A stretch of 64,000 nt of DNA from Kiritimatiellia bacterium (GTDB lineage Bacteria > Verrucomicrobiota > Kiritimatiellia > RFP12 > UBA1067): the NCBI GenBank assembly GCA_016296065.1, contig JAEDKA010000005.1, forward strand, positions 1-64,000, written 5' to 3'. Below the pieces are notes generated by a model, which ran no database searches, was not told the origin of the DNA, and was given only the letters and a program-made list of their open reading frames with translations. Positions 8,586 through 16,559 of the stretch are shown here, piece after piece. The position numbers and the translations under genes were made by a program. Numbering within the stretch: the stretch's first letter is position 1; every line of letters begins with the position of its first letter.

Positions 8586-9249
8586 CCACATCATCCGCGT
8601 TACAGATCCCTGCAAACCGCTCGAGTTCGACCTGTCGCGTCCGCTCGAGATCGAAGTCGGCTGCGGCAAGGGCAAGTTCCTCACCGCGCGCGCGGCGGAG
8701 AACCCCGACTGCGACTTCCTCGGCATCGAGCGCATGCTCGAGCGCGTGAGGCTGTTCGACGGCAAGTGCCGCCGCGGTAACATCGAGAACGCGAAGGTGC
8801 TCCGCCTCGAGGCGCTGTACACGTTCCACTACCTCCTTCCCGCCCACCACGCGCGCACGGTGTACGTGTTCTTTCCCGACCCGTGGCCGAAGAAGAAGCA
8901 CCACTCGCACCGTCTGTTTGGCCCGCTCTTCCGCACTGCGCTCTGGAAGCGGCTCGAGGTCGGCGGGAAGCTCGAGTTCGCGACGGACCACAAGGAGTAC
9001 TTCGACGAGGTGTGCGAGGGATTCGCCGGCGACGCGCGGTACGAGCGCGTCGAGCCGATGCCGCGTCCGAAGGAGGTCTGGACCGAGTTCGAGACGATGT
9101 TCCGCGAGCAGGGTCTGCCAATATACTCCGCCGCGTGGAAGTCGCTTCCGGGCGATGACCAGCCGCTAGAGCCGCTGACGATTCCGCCCGAGGCGGAGCC
9201 GCGCGAGGGGATTGTACGCCGCGTTTCGTCGGAATATGCTAAAATATAG
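8578..9249 (+). CDS. trmB: tRNA (guanine-N7-)-methyltransferase
   Basis: This SAM-dependent enzyme methylates G46 in the tRNA variable loop. The SAM site is EIEVGCGKGKF. The family signature is YVFFPDPWPKKKHHSHR, with downstream ATDH and YSAAWKS elements. The 223-residue length is typical. It overlaps the end of pgpA by 8 nt and closes the three-gene operon. Confidence 0.93.
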   Translation: MSDHIIRVTDPCKPLEFDLSRPLEIEVGCGKGKFLTARAAENPDCDFLGIERMLERVRLFDGKCRRGNIENAKVLRLEALYTFHYLLPAHHARTVYVFFPDPWPKKKHHSHRLFGPLFRTALWKRLEVGGKLEFATDHKEYFDEVCEGFAGDARYERVEPMPRPKEVWTEFETMFREQGLPIYSAAWKSLPGDDQPLEPLTIPPEAEPREGIVRRVSSEYAKI

Positions 9250-9279
9250 GGGTTGAAACCAGACACAAGGAGAGGCTTT

Positions 9280-9732
9280 ATGAAGAAAATGCTCGGATTG
9301 CTCGTCAGCCTTACGCTGATCAGCGGCGTATGCGCCGCGGTACTGGCCTACGTGAACTCCATAACGAAGGATCCGATCGCCGCGACGGCCGAGAAGGCGC
9401 GCGAGGCGGCCAAGGCGGCCGTGCTGTGCGGAGAGGAGGGCTACGCGGTCGAAGGGCGTTCCGGCGAGGGCTACGGCGGAGACATCGTGCTCATGGTCGG
9501 CTTCAAGAAGGACAAGAAGACCGTCATCTCCTACAAGGTGCTCCAGGCGTCCGAGACTCCCGGGCTCGGCATGAAGCTCAAGACGCCAGAGTTTGCGGAC
9601 CAGTTCTCCGGCAAGGACGGCAGCGCGCTCAAGGTGAAGAAGGACGGCGGCGACATAGAGGCGATCACGTCCGCGACGATAACCTCGCGCGCGGTGTGCA
9701 AGGCCATAGCGGACGCGCAGAGCAAGCTTTAG
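9280..9732 (+). CDS. FMN-binding protein, RnfG/NqrC-like
   Basis: The 150-residue protein has an N-terminal membrane anchor (LGLLVSLTLISGVCAAVLAY) followed by an FMN-binding domain. The flavin attachment motif reads TSATIT where RnfG/NqrC have SGATIT, and the threonine that would carry FMN is kept. Family members pass electrons in Rnf/Nqr membrane complexes. No other rnf or nqr gene is in the window, so this could be a stand-alone flavoprotein. ATG 9280 is preferred over 9253 because AAGGAGAG precedes it. Confidence 0.8.
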   Translation: MKKMLGLLVSLTLISGVCAAVLAYVNSITKDPIAATAEKAREAAKAAVLCGEEGYAVEGRSGEGYGGDIVLMVGFKKDKKTVISYKVLQASETPGLGMKLKTPEFADQFSGKDGSALKVKKDGGDIEAITSATITSRAVCKAIADAQSKL

Positions 9733-9742
9733 GCCGTGCCTG

Positions 9743-10648
9743 ATGGCGAAGAAGTCGAGCATAGCGACGAATCTCGAATATGCCGCGCTCCGCTGCGCGT
9801 GCGCGCTCGTGAACGCGGTTCCGTATCCCGCCGCGATGCGGCTAGCCGACGCGTTGGCCTTCTTCGCGGTGAGGTGCCTCGGCTTCAAGCGCGCGCGTAC
9901 GATGGAGCGGATACGCTCCGTTTTCCCTGGGAAGCCCCCCGCCGAGTGCCGCGCCATAGCGGTGCGATCGCTGGCGAACGTCCTTAAGACGGCGGTGGAG
10001 ATGATCCGCGCGCCGAAGCTGACCAGCGCGTGGATGGACCGTCACGTCGTTGACGGCAGGCTCTACAAGGACAGGTTGCAGGAGTACGTCGACGAGGGCA
10101 AGGGAGTCGTCATAATGGTTCCCCACTCCGGCAACTGGTACATGGCGGCCTGGGCGATGGCGGCCTACGGCCTTCCGCTCTTCGCGATTGCGGCGAAACA
10201 GCGCAATCCGAAGGTCGACGCGTGGATGAAGCGACAGTACGGCAGCGTGGAGGTGCTGGAGCGCGGCAGCGCGAGGACTCTTGTCGAGATTAAGGAGAAG
10301 CTCCGCGCGGGAAGGGCCTTCGCGATTCTTCCCGATCTTCGCGTTCCGCACAGGGACGTCGAGGTCGACTTTCTCGGCGGGAAGGCGAACGTCAGCCATG
10401 CGGGCGCGATGTTCGCGGTGAGGTGCGGCAGCCCGATCATCGTCGCCATGATGCGGCGCGAGGGAGGAAGGCACGTCTTCGACCATATCGGGACGCTCAG
10501 GCCCGATCCGGCGGCGACGGACAGAAAGGCAGAGGCCGCGCGCCTCACCAGGGAGGCCATGTCGATGATCGACGGCAGGCTCAAGGAGCATCCCGAGGAC
10601 TGGTACTGGTACAACAAGCGCTGGATACTCCAGCCGGTGGAAAAATGA
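9743..10648 (+). CDS. LpxL/HtrB-like lipid A acyltransferase family protein
   Basis: The 301-residue sequence fits the lysophospholipid/lipid A late acyltransferase fold. It has an N-terminal hydrophobic region, a catalytic-region motif PHSGNWYMAAW near residue 132, ILPDLRVPHRDVEVDF, GGKANVSHAGAMFAVR, and a C-terminal HPEDWYWYNKRW close to the usual family ending. Known members have H-x4-D/E as catalytic dyad (commonly HFGNWE). Here the acidic position is tyrosine, so either activity is altered or the base is supplied otherwise. It overlaps the next gene by ATGA and belongs to the long envelope-gene run. Confidence 0.85.
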   Translation: MAKKSSIATNLEYAALRCACALVNAVPYPAAMRLADALAFFAVRCLGFKRARTMERIRSVFPGKPPAECRAIAVRSLANVLKTAVEMIRAPKLTSAWMDRHVVDGRLYKDRLQEYVDEGKGVVIMVPHSGNWYMAAWAMAAYGLPLFAIAAKQRNPKVDAWMKRQYGSVEVLERGSARTLVEIKEKLRAGRAFAILPDLRVPHRDVEVDFLGGKANVSHAGAMFAVRCGSPIIVAMMRREGGRHVFDHIGTLRPDPAATDRKAEAARLTREAMSMIDGRLKEHPEDWYWYNKRWILQPVEK

Positions 10649-11352
10649 ATAAGAGGCGCAGACTTCCGTTCGACATCCTGTTCGAAGACGACGACGTGAT
10701 CGTCATAGACAAGCCCGAGGGGCTTCTCACGACGCACACCAAGCTCGCCGGACGCGCCGCGCGCGAAAGCCAGCTGACGGCCGAGAACGTCCTCAACGAC
10801 TACGTGCGCAAGGGCCAGGCGAAGTCAAGGAAGCGCGTCTGGCTTGTCCACCGCCTCGACCGCGACACGAGCGGAGTCATGATGTTCGCGAAGTCGGAGG
10901 AGGTCGCGGAGAAGTTCCGCGCCGACTGGTCGAGCCTCACGGAGAAGACGTACCTCGCGCGTGTGCAGGGAATCATATCCGAAGAGAGCGGAGTCTTCGA
11001 GAGCTATCTGCGCGAAGACGCGGACGGTTACCGGGTGAGGTCCGTGCCGGCGCCACAGGCGGGCAGGGCGCGGTCCGACGGACGCGAGGCGCGCTTCGCC
11101 CGCACGGAGTGGCGCAGGCTCTCGACTAAGGGCGGCACGACGCTTGTGGAGGTGAAGCTTAAGACCGGACGCAAGAACCAGATCAGGGTGCATTTCTCAG
11201 AGGCGGGGCATCCGGTCGTGGGAGACGTGAAGTACGGTGGCAGGATGGCGGACAGGCTGCACTTGCATGCGCGGACGCTGCGCTTCCGGCATCCGCGCAC
11301 GGGCGAATGGCTCGAGTTCACCGCCGGACCGCAGGAGTGCGATTTCGTTTGA
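10645..11352 (+). CDS. RluA-family pseudouridine synthase
   Basis: This 235-residue enzyme isomerises uridine to pseudouridine in rRNA or tRNA. The catalytic aspartate is in VHRLDRDTSGV. IDKPEGLLTT and KTGRKNQIRVHF are the other conserved RluA motifs. No S4 domain is visible. Start ATG 10645 overlaps the stop of the acyltransferase (ATGA), which indicates coupled translation. The exact target cannot be told from sequence alone. Confidence 0.9.
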   Translation: MNKRRRLPFDILFEDDDVIVIDKPEGLLTTHTKLAGRAARESQLTAENVLNDYVRKGQAKSRKRVWLVHRLDRDTSGVMMFAKSEEVAEKFRADWSSLTEKTYLARVQGIISEESGVFESYLREDADGYRVRSVPAPQAGRARSDGREARFARTEWRRLSTKGGTTLVEVKLKTGRKNQIRVHFSEAGHPVVGDVKYGGRMADRLHLHARTLRFRHPRTGEWLEFTAGPQECDFV

Positions 11353-11388
11353 AGAGGAAAATTAACAAGACAACGAGGAAAGACAGAA

Positions 11389-11793
11389 ATGAAGGGCTTT
11401 GCATCGATAGAGGAGGCGCAGGCGTTCTTTTCGGGCGACAGGTTCGCGACCGAGAACGGAATGAAGCTCGAGGAGCTTGACGAGAACCATTCCGTCACGA
11501 GCATGACGATCGACGCGCGGCACAGGAACGCGCTCGGCGGCGTGATGGGCGGGGCGATATTCACCCTCGCCGACCTCGCGTTCGCCGCGCTCACGAACGA
11601 CCGCGAGAGGTCCGTCGTCGCGCAGCAGGTGAGCATAAACTACCTCTCCGCTCCGAAGGACGGACGGCTCGTGGCGACGGCGAGGTACAGGAAGGACGGA
11701 CGCAGCTCGTGCGTCGTCAACGTAGACGTGACGGACGGCTCGGGGCGCGACATCGCGCAGTTCGTCGGCACGGGCTTCAAGCTGAAGGGCTGA
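11389..11793 (+). CDS. PaaI-family hotdog thioesterase
   Basis: The 134-residue single hotdog domain has the family core LGGVMGGAIFTLADLAFA, followed by INYLSAP and a beta strand ending GTGFKLKG. PaaI-type enzymes hydrolyse acyl- or phenylacetyl-CoA thioesters. The substrate here is unknown. GAGGAAAG precedes the ATG. It lies 36 bp after the pseudouridine synthase and 8 bp before murD, in the same presumed operon. Confidence 0.85.
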   Translation: MKGFASIEEAQAFFSGDRFATENGMKLEELDENHSVTSMTIDARHRNALGGVMGGAIFTLADLAFAALTNDRERSVVAQQVSINYLSAPKDGRLVATARYRKDGRSSCVVNVDVTDGSGRDIAQFVGTGFKLKG

Positions 11794-11801
11794 CAGGAGA
11801 A

Positions 11802-12983
11802 ATGAATCTTCCCGGCGCAGAGAGGAAAGTCCTCGTGCTCGGAAAGGGCGCGAGCGGAACGGCCGCGGCGAAGCTCGCCGAGGCGAAGGAATGCGACGTC
11901 GCCTTTGCGGACGGATACGGACTCGTCGTGGCGAGTCCGGGCGTGAGGGTGATGAGCGAGCTCGAGTATGGATGCCGCGAGCTGAAGCGGCTTGGAGTGA
12001 AGATGCTCGCGGTCACGGGCTCCAAGGGGAAGTCGAGCGTCGTGAAGTTCGTAGCCGACGCGCTCAATCTCGCGGGGATGCGCGCGACGCCGTGCGGAAA
12101 CTACGGCCTCCCCGTTTCGGAGCTTGCCAACCAACTTTCAACTTCCGGTCTTCAGCTTTCAACTCCAACATGGGCCGTGGTCGAGGTGTCGTCGTTCATG
12201 ATGGAGACGACGAACCTTCCGCCCGACACGTTCGAGGCTGCGGCGATACTCAACTTGCAGGAAGACCATCTCGATCGCCACGGTTCAGTTGAAGTCTACC
12301 ACGCGCTGAAGCGGCGGTTGCTTTCGATGACGCGTCCAGAATGCGCGTTCGACATGTCGGTTTTTGAAGGGCATCGCATCCTCGAAAGCGTGTGCAAAGA
12401 TGGCCCCGACGAGATATATGCGGACTCCTATTTCGACAATCCCGTCCTTTCTCGCAATGCTCTTGCGGCGATACAGCTTCTCAATGCCGCAGGAGTCGAC
12501 GACAAGACTATCCGCCGCGCGTTCCTCGCCTTCGAGCCGCTGCCGCACCGCATGCAGACCGTCGCCGAGATCGACGGCGTCCGGTATGTCGACGACTCCA
12601 AGGCGACATCGATCGCGGCGCTTGTCGCCGGCGTGAAGATGGTTCCGAAGCCGTGCGTCTTTAGTTCCGGGCGGAACGTCCGCCTTATCGCCGGCGGGCT
12701 GCCCAAGGGGGACGACCCAAAATCCGCAGTCCCCATCTTGACAGAGCGGGGCAAAAAAGTGTATCTTATAGGACAATGCGCGGAGGAGTTTCGTTCCGCT
12801 TGGTCCGACGCCGTCGACTGCGAGGTCTGCGGCACGATGGAAAGGGCGGTCGAGGCTGCGAGGCGCGACGCGGAGAAGGGCGATACGGTGCTCCTTTCAC
12901 CTGGAACCGCGAGTTTCGATCAGTTTAAAAGTTTCGGGGAGCGCGGGGAAGTCTTCGCGCGACTCGTCAAAAAAGAAGGATAA
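11802..12983 (+). CDS. murD: UDP-N-acetylmuramoylalanine--D-glutamate ligase
   Basis: This cytoplasmic ATP-dependent ligase adds D-glutamate to UDP-MurNAc-L-Ala. The order of motifs fits the Mur ligases: Rossmann start VLVLGKGASGTAAAKL, P-loop TGSKGKSS, VEVSSFMME, NLQEDHLDRHG, VDDSKATS and LSPGTASFDQF. At 393 residues it is shorter than usual (about 440), mainly in the N-terminal domain. An insertion of TTTCAAC-type repeat DNA lies between NYGLPVSELAN and WAVVEVSSF. ATG 11802 follows AGGAGA. Confidence 0.93.
   Translation: MNLPGAERKVLVLGKGASGTAAAKLAEAKECDVAFADGYGLVVASPGVRVMSELEYGCRELKRLGVKMLAVTGSKGKSSVVKFVADALNLAGMRATPCGNYGLPVSELANQLSTSGLQLSTPTWAVVEVSSFMMETTNLPPDTFEAAAILNLQEDHLDRHGSVEVYHALKRRLLSMTRPECAFDMSVFEGHRILESVCKDGPDEIYADSYFDNPVLSRNALAAIQLLNAAGVDDKTIRRAFLAFEPLPHRMQTVAEIDGVRYVDDSKATSIAALVAGVKMVPKPCVFSSGRNVRLIAGGLPKGDDPKSAVPILTERGKKVYLIGQCAEEFRSAWSDAVDCEVCGTMERAVEAARRDAEKGDTVLLSPGTASFDQFKSFGERGEVFARLVKKEG
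12131..12168 (+). repeat. TTTCAAC-type repeat inside murD
   Basis: CCAACTTTCAACTTCC and, 16 nt later, CAGCTTTCAACTCCA resemble the TTTCAACC arrays at 33022-33068 and 37623-37663. It is translated as a Gln-Leu-Ser-Thr duplicate in a region between P-loop and substrate motifs. Confidence 0.5.
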
Positions 12984-12990
12984 AAAGAAA

Positions 12991-14046
12991 ATGAACAAGC
13001 TCGGCATGGTTCTCGGACTCGCCGCGGTCTTCGCGGTCGCGGGTTGCAAGGATCCCAACTGGAATCGCAGGACCTCGAAGGACGAGGTCAAGAACGTCGG
13101 CACGACGGTCGCGCCGACACCCGTGGAGGCAGACGGCCCGGCAGCCGGCTATCAGGCGCCAGTGGAGCCCACTCCCATCGCCATTGAGGAGCAGCACTGC
13201 CACTGCGCTCCCGGGACGAAGCACGAGCTTCCCTGCGCGTGCGGAGCCCCCGACTGCAAGTGCGTCGTGATGAGGCACGATCCGAAGCCGCTTCCTCCGC
13301 CGGAGCCCGAGTACACGATCTACATCGTGCAGCGCGGCGACTACCTCGCGAAGATCTCCAAGAAGTACAACATCACGATCAATTCGATCAAGCGCCTCAA
13401 CAACATGAAGGACGACACGATCCGCATCGGGCAGAAGATCAAGCTCCCCGGCAAGGTCGATGTCGGCGAGCAGAAGGTCCCCGAGGGCGCGATCAAGGAG
13501 GCGCCCAAGGCCAAGAAGGCCTATGCCCCGTATACGGGCGCGACGAAGGAGTATGTCGTCAAGTCGGGCGACACGCTCGGCGCTATTGCGTACGGCAACG
13601 GAATCAACATCCGCCAGCTCAAGGAGCTCAACGGGCTCGAGTCCGACGTGCTCAAGGTCGGCCAGAAGCTGAAGATCCCCGCCGAGAAGGTCGTCAAGCC
13701 GGTCGAGACCGCGAAGGTGCAGCCTGCCAAGACCCAGACGGTCGAGAAGAAGCCCGAGGCGCCCAAGTCCACGGCTGCTGTCGCGGAGACGCTTTCCCAG
13801 GTGGAGGAAGTCGAGGCTAGCGAGCCCGCCACGCCTGTCGAGCCGGCGGCTGCAGAGCCCGCTCCCGTCGTTGACGATGCGGACACCCTTACCTACACCG
13901 TGAAGGAGGGCGAGGATCTCGCCGACGTCTCCATTCGCTGGGGCGTGAGCGCCGCGGCGGTCCGCGAACTCAACAACCTCGGCGAAAACGACAAGCTCAA
14001 GGCCGGACAGGTCCTCAGGCTTCCCGCTGACGCCCAGCAGAACTGA
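12991..14046 (+). CDS. Lipoprotein with three LysM domains
   Basis: The 351-residue protein starts with a lipoprotein signal (lipobox AVAGC, Cys 20). It carries three LysM peptidoglycan-binding domains at about residues 109-154 (YIVQRGDYLAKISKKY), 187-232 (YVVKSGDTLGAIAYG) and 301-348 (YTVKEGEDLADVSIRW), joined by Lys/Ala/Pro/Glu-rich linkers. Between signal and first LysM lies a compact Cys/His cluster (HCHCAPGTKHELPCACG, then DCKC) that is not part of LysM and looks able to bind metal. No hydrolase domain is present, so a structural or scaffolding cell-wall role is likely. It lies 7 bp after murD and 6 bp before ftsW. Confidence 0.87.
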   Translation: MNKLGMVLGLAAVFAVAGCKDPNWNRRTSKDEVKNVGTTVAPTPVEADGPAAGYQAPVEPTPIAIEEQHCHCAPGTKHELPCACGAPDCKCVVMRHDPKPLPPPEPEYTIYIVQRGDYLAKISKKYNITINSIKRLNNMKDDTIRIGQKIKLPGKVDVGEQKVPEGAIKEAPKAKKAYAPYTGATKEYVVKSGDTLGAIAYGNGINIRQLKELNGLESDVLKVGQKLKIPAEKVVKPVETAKVQPAKTQTVEKKPEAPKSTAAVAETLSQVEEVEASEPATPVEPAAAEPAPVVDDADTLTYTVKEGEDLADVSIRWGVSAAAVRELNNLGENDKLKAGQVLRLPADAQQN

Positions 14047-14052
14047 CGCAAG

Positions 14053-15234
14053 GTGCGCAAGTCCGCACTAATCGCACTGGCCCTGGTTGTCGCGGCTCTC
14101 GTGGCGCTGGGGCTTATCGTTCTCTGCAGCGCAAGCCAGGCGAACGGCATTAAGCTGCATAAGGACGCATACTACTTTTTCAACAGGCAGATCGTCTACA
14201 TAGCGGCAGGCGTGTTGATCGCCGTTGTCACCGCTTTCGTGGACTACAGGAAGTGGCGCGAGATACCTGGTGCGGCGTGGTTCATGTATGGCGCCGTCCT
14301 CGTGCTGATGGTGCTGGTGCTCCCGTATTTCATCGGGCACAAGGTCAACGGATCCTTCCGCTGGATCAGGCTCGGCCCCGTAAACCTGCAGCCGAGCGAG
14401 CTCGCCAAGCTGGCGATCGTCATCGTCGTCGCGGTGTGGATGGACCGCCTTGCCTGGCGCGTTGAGCTATTCGTCAAGGGCACGCTGGTCCCGTTCATGC
14501 TGATCGGTGCGTACGCCTTCCTCGCGCAGCGCGAGCCCGACTACGGCTCTCTCATGGTGATCGCCGCCGCCGGCGCGCTCGTCATGTTCGTCGCAGGGGC
14601 GAGGTTCTGGCACATGTTTCCGCTTGGGATTGCGGGAGGAGGGCTCGCATTTGCGGCGATGTGCTTCAACGACAACAGGATGCGCCGCCTTATGGCGTAT
14701 GTCAACGCCGCGTTCGGGAATGCCGCAGAGGCGGCGGAGAAGGTGCCGATCTCGAAGATGGACCCCGCACAGTTCCAGGCCCACATGGCGCTCGTCGCCT
14801 TCAAGAACGGCGGAATTGGAGGCGTCGGGCTGGGCGAATCCATACAGAAGCAGTACTACCTCCCCGAGTGCCACACGGACTTCATCTTCGCCGTGGGCGC
14901 GGAGGAGCTCGGTCTCTTTTTCTCGATAGGCGTCATCCTTCTCTTCACCGCCTTCTTCGTGCTGAGCATCTATATCGCGCGCAACGCCTCCGACCGGTTC
15001 GGACGCTTTCTCGTCATCGGCATGTCGTTCATAATATTCTTCCAGGCGATGTTCAACCTCGGCGTCGTGTGCGAGGCGCTGCCGACGAAGGGTATGGCGC
15101 TGCCGTTCTTCAGCTACGGCGGGACCAACATGCTCTGCGCGTTTTTCGCAGTGGGCACGATACTTTCCGTCGGAATCCACTCCTACCGCGACAAGAAGCG
15201 AATTCTGTCGCGTAGCGTCGTGACGAGGGCCTGA
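14053..15234 (+). CDS. ftsW: FtsW/RodA/SpoVE-type peptidoglycan polymerase
   Basis: This SEDS glycosyltransferase polymerises lipid II. The 393-residue protein has about ten membrane helices. Conserved family segments include GSFRWIRLGPVNLQPSELAK, REPDYGSLMV, and the C-terminal LPTKGMALPFFSYGG. Its position after murD and the LysM lipoprotein favours FtsW over RodA. The frame begins with GTG 14053, 6 nt after the preceding stop, with only a weak ribosome-binding site. Confidence 0.92.
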   Translation: MRKSALIALALVVAALVALGLIVLCSASQANGIKLHKDAYYFFNRQIVYIAAGVLIAVVTAFVDYRKWREIPGAAWFMYGAVLVLMVLVLPYFIGHKVNGSFRWIRLGPVNLQPSELAKLAIVIVVAVWMDRLAWRVELFVKGTLVPFMLIGAYAFLAQREPDYGSLMVIAAAGALVMFVAGARFWHMFPLGIAGGGLAFAAMCFNDNRMRRLMAYVNAAFGNAAEAAEKVPISKMDPAQFQAHMALVAFKNGGIGGVGLGESIQKQYYLPECHTDFIFAVGAEELGLFFSIGVILLFTAFFVLSIYIARNASDRFGRFLVIGMSFIIFFQAMFNLGVVCEALPTKGMALPFFSYGGTNMLCAFFAVGTILSVGIHSYRDKKRILSRSVVTRA

Positions 15235-15238
15235 CGCC

Positions 15239-16549
15239 ATGGCGGCGCAGTTTCCAGAATTCACCGTCACGTCGCTTACGGCGGAGCTTAAGCGCACGCT
15301 TGAGGGCGGATTCTCCAAGATCGTCGTGGAGGGCGAGATAAGCGGATGGCGCAGGTATAATTCCGGGCACTGCTACTTCACTCTCAAGGACGGCGGGGCG
15401 CAGATTTCCGCCGTGATGTTCGCCGGGCCTTACGAGGCGAGCTGCGGGAGGCATCCAGAGCTGCGCGACGGGCTGAAGGACGGCGCGAAGGTGAAGGTCT
15501 TCGGCAACGTCTCGGTCTACGCCCCGCGCGGAAACTACCAGTTCATCGTCCACTCCGCGAAGCTCGCAGGGCTCGGCGATCTCATGCAGCGCTATCTCGA
15601 GCTCAAGTCGAAGCTCGAGGCGGAGGGACTCTTCGACCAGGCGAGGAAGCGTCCGCTCCCGAAGATGCCGCGTCGCATCGGAATCGTCACGAGCGAGTCG
15701 GGCGCGGTAATTCACGACATGTGCACCGTCCTCACTCGGCGCTTCCCCAATCTCGCCATACGCCTCTTTCCGTCGTCCGTCCAGGGCGCGGACGCCCCGA
15801 AGACGCTCGTCGAGGGCGTTGCGTACTTCAACGCGCTGCCGCCGGAAGAGGCACCGGACCTCCTAATCGTCGCTCGCGGCGGCGGAAGCTTCGAGGACCT
15901 GTTCTGCTTCAACGACGAGACGCTCGTGCGCGCCGTCGCCGCGTCAAAGATTCCGACGATATCGGCTGTCGGACACGAGACGGACTACACTCTCTGCGAC
16001 TTCGCTGCCGACAGGCGCGCGGGCACTCCGTCCATCGCGGCGGAGATCGCCGTCCCCGTGATGGACGAGCTCAAGGCGAAGCTCGACGCGCAGATGTCGC
16101 GCATAGTCTCGGCGCTGCGCTCGAAATACGAGTTCTGCGCCCAGCGCGTCGACAATCTCGCCGACTCCCTCGCGCCGGCGCTGGAGTCGCGTGCCTCCGA
16201 CGCCGCGCACAGGGTGGAGGTGCTTTCCTCGGCGCTTGGCGTCGCTCTCTCCGCGCGCGCCACCGATGTCGCGCATAGGCTGGATTCGCTCTCGGCCGCG
16301 CTAGAATCTTCCGTCGTCCTGAATCTCACGCGCAGGGAATCCGAGTTCGAGCGGCTGAGGACGAAGCTCGCGATGCTTTCTCCGTATTCCGTGCTGGAGC
16401 GTGGATACTCTCTCACCACCGACGCTTCCGGCGCCGTGGTGAAGTCTGCGGACCAGGTGAAGCCGGGCGACGTAATCAGGACCCGCCTCGCCTCGGGCGC
16501 GCTGAGCTCGACCGTCAGCGGAACGGAAGGCGGACATTCGGAAGGCTAG
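15239..16549 (+). CDS. xseA: Exodeoxyribonuclease VII large subunit
   Basis: The large subunit of exonuclease VII degrades single-stranded DNA in both directions. The N-terminal OB fold (VVEGEISGWRRYNSGHCYFT) is followed by the catalytic domain with IGIVTSESGAVIHD, DLLIVARGGGSFEDLF and ISAVGHETDYTLCD. A long heptad-rich coiled coil (Ala/Ser/Leu-rich, about residues 285-380) and a short C-terminal domain (LERGYSLTT) complete the protein. Length 436 is normal. No xseB follows, so the small subunit must be elsewhere. Confidence 0.95.
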   Translation: MAAQFPEFTVTSLTAELKRTLEGGFSKIVVEGEISGWRRYNSGHCYFTLKDGGAQISAVMFAGPYEASCGRHPELRDGLKDGAKVKVFGNVSVYAPRGNYQFIVHSAKLAGLGDLMQRYLELKSKLEAEGLFDQARKRPLPKMPRRIGIVTSESGAVIHDMCTVLTRRFPNLAIRLFPSSVQGADAPKTLVEGVAYFNALPPEEAPDLLIVARGGGSFEDLFCFNDETLVRAVAASKIPTISAVGHETDYTLCDFAADRRAGTPSIAAEIAVPVMDELKAKLDAQMSRIVSALRSKYEFCAQRVDNLADSLAPALESRASDAAHRVEVLSSALGVALSARATDVAHRLDSLSAALESSVVLNLTRRESEFERLRTKLAMLSPYSVLERGYSLTTDASGAVVKSADQVKPGDVIRTRLASGALSSTVSGTEGGHSEG

Positions 16550-16559
16550 GTGCGCGGGA

